From positions 94,768 to 158,767 of the forward strand of contig CALCCD010000005.1 in NCBI GenBank assembly GCA_937899645.1: a stretch of DNA of 64,000 nt. The letters are read 5' to 3'. Positions 57,501 to 64,000 of this stretch are shown in pieces. Numbering within the stretch: position 1 is the stretch's first letter; the number at the start of each line of letters is the position of its first letter. The notes beneath the pieces are model-generated. The model was not told where the DNA came from and did no database searches. It worked only from the letters and a program-made list of their open reading frames with translations. This stretch comes from an uncultured cyanobacterium. Its GTDB lineage: Bacteria; Cyanobacteriota; Cyanobacteriia; Cyanobacteriales; Geitlerinemataceae. A program made the translations under genes and the position numbers.

Positions 57501-57840
57501 GCTGATCGACTCGTATCCCTACAGCGGCGCGACCCACGTGGCCGAGGCGCTGTGGTTCGATATGCCGGTTGTGGCGAAGGTGGCCGACCAGTCCTTCGGG
57601 CGTCAGGCGTACTCGCTAATTAAGGCGGCGGGCTCGGATATGGGCATCACGTTCGACTGGAAGACGTATATCGAGACGGCAGTGGAGTTCGGGCTCGATG
57701 CGGGCGCTCGGCAGAAAATGCGATCGCAACTCGAGCGCGGCAAGCGCCCGGAGAGCCTCGCGCCGCTCTGGAACCCGGCGAAGTTCGCGCGTGACATGCA
57801 CGACCTATTTGAAAAGCTGCTACCGCTCCAGGAGGAGTAG
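54541..57840 (+). CDS. TPR protein with O-GlcNAc-transferase-like GT41 domain
   Basis: A 1099-residue protein. Residues 1 to about 600 are tandem TPR repeats (HHQSGDLERARELYRAIL, GLGAVCYQSDDYDDAVGH, LGCAYERMGKTEETLTFWR). From residue 730 (RPLRIGFMSKHFRRHSVGW) to the end lies a GT41 (SPINDLY/OGT-type) catalytic domain: the N half has the LDVLVDMDSVT region, followed by LTWLGFDAPYLSPKHYYFGD, YLCVATGNKFCPEM and the donor-site ADVLIDSYPYSGATHVAEAL with DMPVVAKVADQSFGRQ. The layout matches bacterial OGT-like glycosyltransferases that modify proteins or bacterial glycans. Cytoplasmic. The stop lies three bases from the stop of the convergent NB-ARC gene. Confidence 0.92.
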   Translation: MTPAATLDTAIEHHQSGDLERARELYRAILDRNPDDPAALHGLGAVCYQSDDYDDAVGHLSRAVFLADRDAIYRNTLGLTYRAQGHLDKACWQYRAALELDPKNQGIQRNLDRAWSEWLERDRDEALSFLEGMAHFYHRAGFENFAERLYRKEIEHDANSADGWHGLGLIAHNRGEHDRAIALIDKALGLEPKNATFHHNLALSYAEKGRLLEALQANQNSLHCDFHLLAPRQKFDALVDSAIAVNAELLQRVITEGGQHWERRGNVRLAQLLYQKLVEKFPDEPKYRYDLGRTCFLQDESYEAIQNFLKATELKPDEAEYRRALAMAHRMHSLPSEALRHLSAALDLEPDNAQIQQNFNLVVTEILGYYHETMQVHYDLGDDRHVATLEYEAGNFARRHTGKVKTAMRYYDRALALVPDYAEVHRTLAEIYLEEKNYDAAIESIHHAIQAKPDDAAAYRLFGDALAGQGKVERAIGAYERSLGISKGNDAPTLGKLANLLSEQQQHARAIELFNRALSLDGKIAELHWNLGCAYERMGKTEETLTFWRQALNLDNGYGGGESYYRIALKFNAAGKKQEAILGLQKAIELKPDYSMAYWNLCEILSMGNLAMMREVSLKYYDNVSGHDRVMAALMVMKSHVNSGVSHVAIDMLKRSEADMLEMLDRADINQGMRLYLNMMFDLPHIRDDVPANAALVKKMADVYMRYLDAKALADDHYAIDFPRDTTPNRPLRIGFMSKHFRRHSVGWLSVNIIEELVKITPHVFLYVTGDMKRDHLSERFDKAAERFYHPEKTPNSVEYLKEISKDKLDVLVDMDSVTVMPHLDILHRHPAPLCLTWLGFDAPYLSPKHYYFGDRYTHPEGVDEHYIEQVVRLPDSFAAIAGLPIANQDRETVRKSMRIAPNQVAYLCVATGNKFCPEMVSAQIEILKRVPDSLLLYKGRVGDLQAIEQQYKDECAKQGVRTNRIRVLPRTPTEEEHRLIYQFADVLIDSYPYSGATHVAEALWFDMPVVAKVADQSFGRQAYSLIKAAGSDMGITFDWKTYIETAVEFGLDAGARQKMRSQLERGKRPESLAPLWNPAKFARDMHDLFEKLLPLQEE

Positions 57841-57842
57841 CC

Positions 57843-60044
57843 TTAGCGGTAGCGCTGGCGGAAGTATGGCGAAGAAGCTTGGTTGCTGAGCTGCGCGAGG
57901 AGCTGCTGGGTCAGGGGATGGTCGGAGAGTTCTTCGGCACAGCCGCTGCGGCGGGCGGCATCGATCAGGTCGAACAAGTTTTGCAGGACGGCTTGTGATT
58001 GGGGGTGGGACTCACCGAGGGATTGAGACAGAGTCAGCCGCGCGCGCACCATCAGCGGTTCGGCCTTGCTCCAGCGTGCTTGCTTGCAGTAGAGCAGCGA
58101 CAGGTTGGCGCAACTAATCGCGGTGAAAGGATGCTCGGCTCCAAGTTTTTGTTCGCGGATCTCTAGGGCGCGCTGGGAGATTCGCGCGGCTTCTTCGTAA
58201 TTTTCTTGGGCGCAGTACAGGGCCGCCAAGCTATTGAGCCTGGGGACGATATCGAGGTGGTCGGCTCCTAGCTTCTGTTCGTGGATTTCCAGGGCGCGTC
58301 GAACGACGAGCACGGCCTCCTTGTATTTTCCTCGCAAGCGATACAGCTCCGCCAAGTTGCTGAGGCTGGCCACAGTATCGGGATGGTTCGCTCCTAGCTG
58401 CCGTTCGTGGATGTTCGAGGCGCGTTGGAAAAGCGGTTCCGCTGCTTCGTATTTTTCCTGCGACTGGTATAGGATCGCCAAGCTATTGAGGCTCTTCGCC
58501 GTGGGGGTGCGATCGCTGCCGAAACGAGTTTCGCTGGCTTTCAGGCATTTTTGGCGATAGCGCTCGGCGGAATCGAACAAGCGTTGGGCGGCGTAGTATC
58601 GCGCCAGCCCCTCAAAAGGCCAGCTCCATTCATCGTCCTCGCTGCCGAGCAAGTCGCTATATTCCGTCGCTGCTTCCATATGAGGAATCGCCTCGCGTAC
58701 CCGCGCCCGCTGTTCCAGCGTCGCGGTTTGCGGAATCTGGCGGGCAACCTGCGTCAGCGCTGCGGCAAACGATCGCCGCCACGCCACCACCTGTTCCACT
58801 CCCGCTGCCCGCAACTTCGCTGCGAAAAATTCCCGAATCAACGGATGCAGCGCGTAACGGTTCTTCTTCGCATCCTGCACTAAGTTCAGCTCCACCAGCC
58901 GATCGCGCCAGTCCTCTAGCGCTTCTCCTTTCATTTCCGGCCAGCAGCCCTGCACTAAATCCCAAGGAATCGGAGCCGCCGCGAACAGGCTCAGTCGCAT
59001 TGCCAGCTCTTGTTCCCCCGCGCCCCCACTCTCGACGCCCCCACTCTCGACGCCCTCACTCTCGACGCCCTCACTCTCGACGCCCCCAGCCTCCGCGCTC
59101 GCGGCTTCCCAACTCAACTCGAGTGCTGCCGCTACGTTGCGCTCCGCCGAGATTGCGTCCGGCTCGTCCACCAGCGCCGTCGCCACCAGCCGCTTCTCTT
59201 GTAGTCGCTCCCGCAGCGCCTCCAGAGACAGGCTCGGCTTGCGCTCCAGGTAGTGCCCTACCAGCTCCACACCCAACGGCAAATAGCCTAACCACTCGCA
59301 GATCGCCGCGAGTTGCGTCTCGTCCGCCGCGCGCGGGTCGGCTTCGTTACTCGCGCGCAAAATCGATCGCAGCAGCGCCAGCGCATCCCCCGGAGCTAAG
59401 ATCTCGAGGTCGAGGCGATCGATTCCCTGAATCCGTTGCCGCGTTGTCACCAACACCCGAAAGCGCGTGTCAGACGGCAGCAGCGCCTTTACTTGCTGGC
59501 GATAGTCCGTCACGTCGTCGAAGATTAGCAGCACCGATCCCGGCGGCGCTTCGGGCTCCGGCCAGTGCGACCAAACAAAATCGAGCTGCCCCTTCAGATC
59601 GCCGAGCTGCGAAAAATCCGCCTGCGGGAAAAACCGCGTCTTTGCGAAGTTCAGCAGCTCTATGCCTGCCCGCTGTGCCGAGAGCCACACCGCCCCGCCG
59701 CGATAGCGCTGCGAGAGGGCGCGCCGCGCGTATTGCACGGCCAGCTCGCTTTTGCCGACACCGCCCATTCCCGCCACGCTTGTCACGGCCACGCGATCGC
59801 ACCGTTCCAGGCGATCGTCGAGCGCTTTCAGGGCCGCCTCGCGTCCAAAGATGCGATCGCGGCCGTAAGGCAGGTTATTTGGCGGTTCGTCGCCGGTCAG
59901 CTTGGGCGACTCCAGCGCCGCGAAGTTCTGGTAAAGCTGTTTGATATTTATCGTCGCGCTGTCGTTGGCAATTGCGCCCTGCTGCTGGCGATCGTGGCGA
60001 GCAGTATCGCCGCCCTCGGTTTCAGTTTTGCGCCGGTCTGCCAT
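57843..60044 (-). CDS. NB-ARC/TPR STAND ATPase
   Basis: A 733-residue protein. A short charged N terminus (ADRRKTETEGGDTARHD) precedes an NB-ARC-type STAND domain: Walker A GMGGVGKS at residues 92-99, Walker B VLLIFDDV, RVLVTTR (sensor), the GLPL-type box GYLPLGVELVGHYL and an ALHPLIREFF winged-helix region. A tandem (G/E)VES repeat of 15 bp units (59022-59081) separates NB-ARC from the C-terminal part, where four kinesin-light-chain-like TPRs occur (SLAILYQSQEKYEAAEPLFQ type). ATG 60044 has AGAGGA seven bases upstream and is chosen over GTG 60098. STAND proteins of this type act as signalling switches and some as anti-phage sensors. No effector domain is recognised at the N terminus. The neighbour at 54541 is convergent, not co-transcribed. 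Confidence 0.9.
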   Translation of the reverse strand: MADRRKTETEGGDTARHDRQQQGAIANDSATINIKQLYQNFAALESPKLTGDEPPNNLPYGRDRIFGREAALKALDDRLERCDRVAVTSVAGMGGVGKSELAVQYARRALSQRYRGGAVWLSAQRAGIELLNFAKTRFFPQADFSQLGDLKGQLDFVWSHWPEPEAPPGSVLLIFDDVTDYRQQVKALLPSDTRFRVLVTTRQRIQGIDRLDLEILAPGDALALLRSILRASNEADPRAADETQLAAICEWLGYLPLGVELVGHYLERKPSLSLEALRERLQEKRLVATALVDEPDAISAERNVAAALELSWEAASAEAGGVESEGVESEGVESGGVESGGAGEQELAMRLSLFAAAPIPWDLVQGCWPEMKGEALEDWRDRLVELNLVQDAKKNRYALHPLIREFFAAKLRAAGVEQVVAWRRSFAAALTQVARQIPQTATLEQRARVREAIPHMEAATEYSDLLGSEDDEWSWPFEGLARYYAAQRLFDSAERYRQKCLKASETRFGSDRTPTAKSLNSLAILYQSQEKYEAAEPLFQRASNIHERQLGANHPDTVASLSNLAELYRLRGKYKEAVLVVRRALEIHEQKLGADHLDIVPRLNSLAALYCAQENYEEAARISQRALEIREQKLGAEHPFTAISCANLSLLYCKQARWSKAEPLMVRARLTLSQSLGESHPQSQAVLQNLFDLIDAARRSGCAEELSDHPLTQQLLAQLSNQASSPYFRQRYR
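59022..59081. repeat. 15-bp minisatellite within the NB-ARC gene
   Basis: Four near-identical 15-bp units of the type GCCCCCACTCTCGAC occur head to tail and encode GVES (with slight variation) in the linker between NB-ARC and TPR. Copy number could vary between strains without changing the frame. Confidence 0.9.
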
Positions 60045-60257
60045 CAATAGTCCTCTGCCGCTACCCCACCATAACGAACCCCAAATGCGATCGCCCACTG
60101 TTATACATACGCAAACGCGTTTGGAGGAGCAGCGATCGAACGGCGGTATTTATCCAAATACCCCGCTTGTCTTTCTCCATGACGAATTCGTCCGAATCCG
60201 GTCTCAAAGACTATAAGAACGTTAAAGAATTCCCGCTGCACGCCGATTCAACGATCG
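60045..60257. other. Gap upstream of the NB-ARC gene
   Basis: About 210 bp containing the NB-ARC promoter (minus) and the start of the small plus-strand gene. A short plus-strand frame from ATG 60180 (MTNSSESGLKDYKNVKEFPL) runs into the next gene in another frame and is not called. Confidence 0.35.
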
Positions 60258-60503
60258 ATGGCGGCGATCTCGGCGGATGCCGTGGCGTTCTCGGCTAAGG
60301 TCGAATATTGCATCCAGCGCGGGCTGGTAAAGCACTACCTGCAACAGGCCAACATAGACGCCGAAGTCGCGGTGCCGGTCGAGAACATCTATCAGCTCCT
60401 CAGCCAGCTCCGCAGCCTTCGACCGCCGCCGTCGCTTGCCGAGGGCCTTCTCGATGTCGATCGCTTCAACATCCTCAAGCTCCTGCGCAAAGCCACAACC
60501 TAA
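60258..60503 (+). CDS. Small hypothetical protein, 81 residues
   Basis: An 81-codon frame with GC-rich third positions like its neighbours, encoding MAAISADAVAFSAKVEYCIQ then LVKHYLQQANIDAEVAVPVE and RFNILKLLRKATT. No motif, signal or membrane segment is recognised. No clear Shine-Dalgarno precedes the ATG. It may be real, given its codon use, but no family is known to me. Confidence 0.4.
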   Translation: MAAISADAVAFSAKVEYCIQRGLVKHYLQQANIDAEVAVPVENIYQLLSQLRSLRPPPSLAEGLLDVDRFNILKLLRKATT

Positions 60504-60649
60504 TCCAAATATCTTCTCGACTGAGGGGATTTTTCGCTCGCAGCGCGACACCCCAACCGCCGGACAAAAAACAGCGGCACAGCCGAAGCCGTTGCCGCCG
60601 CAGGGGAAATCCACCGTCGAGGAGGACAATTAGAGAACAAACAGTCAAA

Positions 60650-61036
60650 CTACGCCAGCGTTTCGGGCTTGTAGCCGAGACCTTTCGTAAATTCAGCGCA
60701 GAACAGTTCGATATCGCGCGTGTCGGGCTTACCGTGGGAGACGATCGCGACCTGATGCCGCTGCATCACCGACACAGCCGACTGGCCCATATCCAGGTTC
60801 CACAGCGCGACCTGCAAGCGGGGGCTGCTCGGCAGGGGAATTGCCATCTCCTCCATTGCCAATCGCAGCTCGCGGTGTTGCGGAATTGAGGGGAGCAAAC
60901 GCATCTGAATGCGAAGCACCCAGCCGTCAATTTGGTGAATCGCAGTGACGAGGCGTACCGGGAGTTCGCTGTCTCGTACATATTCGATCGCATTGACGAT
61001 CGACGTCGCATTCTTTAGTTGATAGAGATAATCCAC
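60650..61036 (-). CDS. Small protein of unknown function, 128 residues
   Basis: The frame encodes NATSIVNAIEYVRDSELPVR, TAIHQIDGWVLRIQMRLLPS, LRLAMEEMAIPLPSSPRLQV and a tail GKPDTRDIELFCAEFTKGLG. It looks like a compact alpha/beta protein without membrane segments. GTG 61036 has GAGG eight bases upstream and is preferred over GTG 61084, which adds 16 charged residues. No family is recognised. Confidence 0.6.
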   Translation of the reverse strand: MDYLYQLKNATSIVNAIEYVRDSELPVRLVTAIHQIDGWVLRIQMRLLPSIPQHRELRLAMEEMAIPLPSSPRLQVALWNLDMGQSAVSVMQRHQVAIVSHGKPDTRDIELFCAEFTKGLGYKPETLA

Positions 61037-61214
61037 AGGCTTTGCCTCGCTCTCGCGGTGTGTGAATATCTTCCCAAGCCTCACTGCGCTTGACTTGGGG
61101 CGACTTACCCATAGTCGCCGCGTACCATTACCCTTCTTAACAAAAAATTAAGTTTCGGAGTCAGCGCTTGACTTCGGAAATTCTTTTGCCGCTGCGCGTC
61201 AACCGTGAAAACTC

Positions 61215-62354
61215 GTGACTTTACCTATCGCTAACCCGCGCCCGCCGATCGCCAACGCCGCCGATCGCCAGCTTTCTGCGTATGATTACGCGCTTCCCCC
61301 CAGTGCGATTGCGCAGAATCCCGTCGAGCCGCGCGATCGATCGCGGCTGTTCTGGGTAAAGTCCGATATCGAGGCCGAACATCGCGCTTTTTACGAACTC
61401 GATGAGCTGCTGCAACCGGGTGATTTGCTCGTCACCAACGATACGCGCGTCATTCCGGCGCGGCTCTACGGCCACAAGCCCAGCGGCGCGAAGGTCGAGA
61501 TCTTGCTGCTCGAGCAGCGCGGCGCGCGGCAGTGGAGCGCCCTAGTCAAGCCTGGAAAGCGCCTCAAGCCTGGAGCGACGATCGAGTTTTTCCCGGCGAG
61601 TCCCACCGACGGCGACACGACTCCGCTGGCCGCCACAGTCGTTTCCAGCGATCGTGACACCGGCGGCAGACTGCTAGAGTTCGACTTTCCCGAGGGCGCG
61701 TCGTTTTTCGATTTGCTCGATCGCTACGGTGAAATCCCCTTCCCGCCCTACGTCACCGAATCCCAGGCGCAGCCCGATCGCTACCAGACGATCTACGCCC
61801 AGCGCGACGGCTCGGCGGCGGCTCCGACGGCAGGGCTGCACTTCACCGAAGCGCTATTCGAGCGGCTGGCGGCGAAGGGCGTCGCTCGCACCGCCGTCAC
61901 GCTCCACGTCGGCCTCGGCACGTTCCGCCCGGTGGAGACCGAGGACATCACGACGCACGATATGCACGGCGAGTGGATCGAAGTCACGGCGGCGGCGGCG
62001 GAAAAAATTGCGGCGACCAAGGCGCGGGGTGGTCGGGTCATCGCGGTGGGGACGACGGCAGTGCGGACGCTGGAGTCGGTGGCAGTGTTGGGCGAGGGCG
62101 AAGTGCAGCCCTACAGCGGTAAGACGGAGCTATATATCTATCCCGGCTACGAGTGGCAGGTGGTAGACGGGCTGATTACGAACTTCCATTTGCCGAAGTC
62201 GAGCTTGATGATGCTGGTTTCGGCGGCGATCGGGCGCGAGCGGCTGCTGGCGCTGTACGAAGAGGCGTTGGCGGAAGGCTACCGATTCTTTTCGTTTGGC
62301 GACGCGATGCTGATCGACCCGGCGGCACTGCGATCGCAGGCGATCGCGGGTTAG
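61215..62354 (+). CDS. queA: S-adenosylmethionine:tRNA ribosyltransferase-isomerase QueA
   Basis: A 379-residue QueA. It transfers and isomerises the ribosyl part of SAM onto preQ1 in tRNA to make epoxyqueuosine. The family blocks are clear: LPPSAIAQNPVEPRDRSRLF, DLLVTNDTRVIPARLYGHK, PTAGLHFTEALFERLAAKGV, VTLHVGLGTFRPVETEDI and NFHLPKSSLMMLVSAAIG. A GTG start at 61215 gives a 20-residue leader before the conserved YALPPSAIAQ; a shorter start is possible but no ATG lies between. Confidence 0.96.
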   Translation: MTLPIANPRPPIANAADRQLSAYDYALPPSAIAQNPVEPRDRSRLFWVKSDIEAEHRAFYELDELLQPGDLLVTNDTRVIPARLYGHKPSGAKVEILLLEQRGARQWSALVKPGKRLKPGATIEFFPASPTDGDTTPLAATVVSSDRDTGGRLLEFDFPEGASFFDLLDRYGEIPFPPYVTESQAQPDRYQTIYAQRDGSAAAPTAGLHFTEALFERLAAKGVARTAVTLHVGLGTFRPVETEDITTHDMHGEWIEVTAAAAEKIAATKARGGRVIAVGTTAVRTLESVAVLGEGEVQPYSGKTELYIYPGYEWQVVDGLITNFHLPKSSLMMLVSAAIGRERLLALYEEALAEGYRFFSFGDAMLIDPAALRSQAIAG

Positions 62355-62454
62355 CCCCAACCGTGTCAGTTCCATGCCGGACGCCTTACCATCATTAACA
62401 GCGCCTAAGGCGCTGCCACCACTCGCGACCGGCAAGTGATGAGATCCTAAATCG

Positions 62455-63327
62455 ATGGCTCGCAAACACTCCCAATCCGCCGAATCTCTGCCTAGCGCAC
62501 CCGAAAACGATGTGCCGGTTCTCGAAACCGAAGCGATTCAGATCGCGCACCTGCGCTTCCCGCCCGGTGAGTCGAACTTCCGCGCCGAAGCCGCCCACAC
62601 GCTGTTCGTCAATCTGACCTCGCGCCCGCAGAATTACCTTCAAACCCAGGACGGCAAAACCCACACCGGCCTGTATCGCAATGGCGACATGCTCCTTACT
62701 CCGGCTAACCTGCCGCTGTTCGTGCGCTGGGAGGGCGAGGAAAACTGCCTGCAGGTGCAGATCCGGGAGACGTTCTTGAAGCGCATCGCTGAGGAAACCC
62801 TGGGCAAGAACGGCGATCGCCTGACGCTCGTGCCGACATTCCAGAGCCGCAACCCGCAGCTCGAGTCGATCGCCAACCTGCTCGTCGCGGAAATGCAGCA
62901 ACACCAGTCCACCGAGGCGCTGTATCTCGACTCGCTGGCGAACGTGCTGGCGGTGCAATTGCTGCGCCACCACGGCACGACCTCGGCTCCGCTGCCCAGC
63001 TACGACGGGGGACTGCCACCCAAGCAGCTCGCGCGCGTGCTGGACTACGTTGAAGCCAGTTTGGCCGAAGACATCAAGCTCGCCGACCTGGCCGGATTGC
63101 TGAACATGAGCCCGTTTCATTTTGGCCGCATGTTCAAGCAATCGCTGGGCATTTCGCCCCACCAGTACGTGATTCAGCAGCGGCTCGATCGGGCGAAGCT
63201 CCTGCTGAAACACAGCGATCGCACCATTATCGACATCGCCTTCGAGTGTGGCTTCAATAGCCACAGCCACCTCAGCAAGCAATTCCGAAAAGCGACAGGG
63301 ACGACCCCCACCGCTTTTCGGCGCTAG
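62455..63327 (+). CDS. AraC-family transcription regulator
   Basis: A 290-residue regulator. The C-terminal ~100 residues are the AraC DNA-binding domain with two helix-turn-helix motifs: DIKLADLAGLLNMSPFHFGR and DIAFECGFNSHSHLSKQFRK with the end ATGTTPTAFRR. The N-terminal cupin-like sensor part (HLRFPPGESNFRAEAAHTLF) is of the type seen in PchR-like regulators, but no ligand can be named. It is convergent with a DUF1772 gene and 100 bp after queA. Confidence 0.92.
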   Translation: MARKHSQSAESLPSAPENDVPVLETEAIQIAHLRFPPGESNFRAEAAHTLFVNLTSRPQNYLQTQDGKTHTGLYRNGDMLLTPANLPLFVRWEGEENCLQVQIRETFLKRIAEETLGKNGDRLTLVPTFQSRNPQLESIANLLVAEMQQHQSTEALYLDSLANVLAVQLLRHHGTTSAPLPSYDGGLPPKQLARVLDYVEASLAEDIKLADLAGLLNMSPFHFGRMFKQSLGISPHQYVIQQRLDRAKLLLKHSDRTIIDIAFECGFNSHSHLSKQFRKATGTTPTAFRR

Positions 63328-63340
63328 ATCTCAGCACGCT

Positions 63341-63844
63341 CTAGAGCTGGAACAGCAAGACCGCGAACAGCACGGACGCGAACCCGGCAAACGGCGTTCT
63401 GACCCAGTTCCAGCGATTCCAGCTAGGCTCGAAGCCTCGGCGCGCCGCTTTCAGAGAGGTTGTGTCCATGACATCAACGTTGAGTTTTTGGAGCGCGTTG
63501 TTGAGCGGGACGTTAATCGTGAAGGTCGAGAGCTGGACGCCGAAGAGGTAGATCGCGGGAGCCGCCATCGATAGCAGGCGTGGCGTGCCGGTCAGGCGAT
63601 CGAAGCCGAGCCCCGCCGACGCGATCGCGGCCAGGATAGAGCCCAACCAGACGGCAACGAACAGCGGCTGGTTGTTCTGGATGACGCCGTCGATCGCCTG
63701 GAAGGCACGGATGAACTCGCGATCGTTCAGCTTGGCGATTCCCGGCATGACGATCGTGGCAAAGGCAAACAGAAAACCGGCGATGAGAGAGCATAGAAAG
63801 GTCGCGACGATCGCCACCGTTTGAAACGTGATTTCACCAGACAT
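63341..63844 (-). CDS. DUF1772 family membrane protein
   Basis: A 167-residue four-helix membrane protein: TVAIVATFLCSLIAGFLFAF, VMPGIAKLNDREFIRAFQAI, a central FVAVWLGSILAAIASAG and a final FAGFASVLFAVLLF. The FATIVMPGIAKLND..FI.AFQ.ID motif and the TFTINVPLNNALQKLN loop are DUF1772 signatures, shared with anthrone-oxygenase-like proteins. The function in bacteria is unknown. Its stop is 13 bp from the AraC gene's stop. Confidence 0.88.
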   Translation of the reverse strand: MSGEITFQTVAIVATFLCSLIAGFLFAFATIVMPGIAKLNDREFIRAFQAIDGVIQNNQPLFVAVWLGSILAAIASAGLGFDRLTGTPRLLSMAAPAIYLFGVQLSTFTINVPLNNALQKLNVDVMDTTSLKAARRGFEPSWNRWNWVRTPFAGFASVLFAVLLFQL

Positions 63845-63891
63845 GACTTGATTTCCTCGATTTGTGATTGCTCGATCGGTTCTATTGTTCC

Positions 63892-63931
63892 GACGCAGAG
63901 CGTCGGAATGCCCTGGCAGACGCTCTGCGTC
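63892..63931. repeat. Paired palindromic repeat at the right edge
   Basis: GACGCAGAGCGTC (63892-63904) and its inverse GACGCTCTGCGTC (63919-63931) form a hairpin with 14 bases between them; each arm is also nearly palindromic. This GACGCAGAGCGTC type is a dispersed repeat in many cyanobacteria. The remaining 70 bases to the window end show no gene. Confidence 0.85.
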
Positions 63932-64000
63932 GAGTGAGGGCGAGAGGTTTATACCAAATCTCTAAAGACCGGCTACAGATAGAGCCTCCAGGATAGAGGC

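Noticed and set aside
60222..60629. 135-codon minus-strand frame near 60.4 kb
   Set aside because: The plus-strand frame at 60258 has better codon use; the minus frame is Arg-rich with no motif.

Overview
The window is chromosomal DNA from a GC-rich cyanobacterium. The evidence is two NdhD subunits of the photosynthetic NDH-1 complex, a CpcS/CpeS-type phycobiliprotein lyase, a cyanobacterial cystine C-S lyase, a UPF0182 membrane protein of the cyanobacterial type, and the octamer GCGATCGC (HIP1) seen throughout. The species cannot be named from the sequence.

Layout. 1-16.8 kb is mostly housekeeping: the end of a molybdopterin oxidoreductase gene with a rhodanese, murA (probably with an ATT start), a membrane J-protein, two small envelope proteins, initiator tRNA-Met, an ExoD-type protein, a candidate non-coding RNA, a NACHT NTPase, UPF0182, rpsD, moaA and hemB. 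16.9-26.6 kb holds the two ndhD genes, clpS, a bilin lyase, the C-S lyase, an SH3-domain protein, an SRPBCC protein and a solute-binding lipoprotein. 26.9-37.5 kb is an accessory glycan locus: pseB, pseC, pseF, a PIG-L deacetylase, a pseG-GNAT fusion and pseI. Together these predict CMP-pseudaminic acid synthesis, an acidic nonulosonate sugar. A Pse-associated methyltransferase and a large glycosyltransferase-like gene follow. Between pseI and the methyltransferase lies a decayed 5' copy of that glycosyltransferase, split by a small terminal-inverted-repeat element and cut by an IS630-type remnant.

37.8-46.4 kb carries a two-gene RND efflux system, an ABC-2 exporter pair and a divergent sulfotransferase. 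46.7-52.4 kb is an iron-chelate/haem/cobalamin-type uptake cluster (FecCD permease, ATPase, TonB-dependent receptor, binding lipoprotein), followed by a VOC protein. 53.2-60.1 kb has a GT4 glycosyltransferase and a TPR/O-GlcNAc-transferase-like GT41 enzyme, convergent with an NB-ARC/TPR STAND ATPase. The right end has two unassigned small genes, queA, an AraC-family regulator, a DUF1772 protein and a palindromic repeat.

Working together: the pse genes should make and activate the sugar, and the large glycosyltransferase downstream is the best local candidate to use it. The GT4 and GT41 genes 17 kb further on are other possible surface or protein glycosylation functions. The parts of greatest interest are the pse locus with its recombination scars, the apparent small-RNA transcription unit near 7 kb, an in-phase 12-bp repeat encoding a hydrophobic tetrapeptide pattern near 13.2 kb, and two STAND NTPases that could be defence or signalling proteins.
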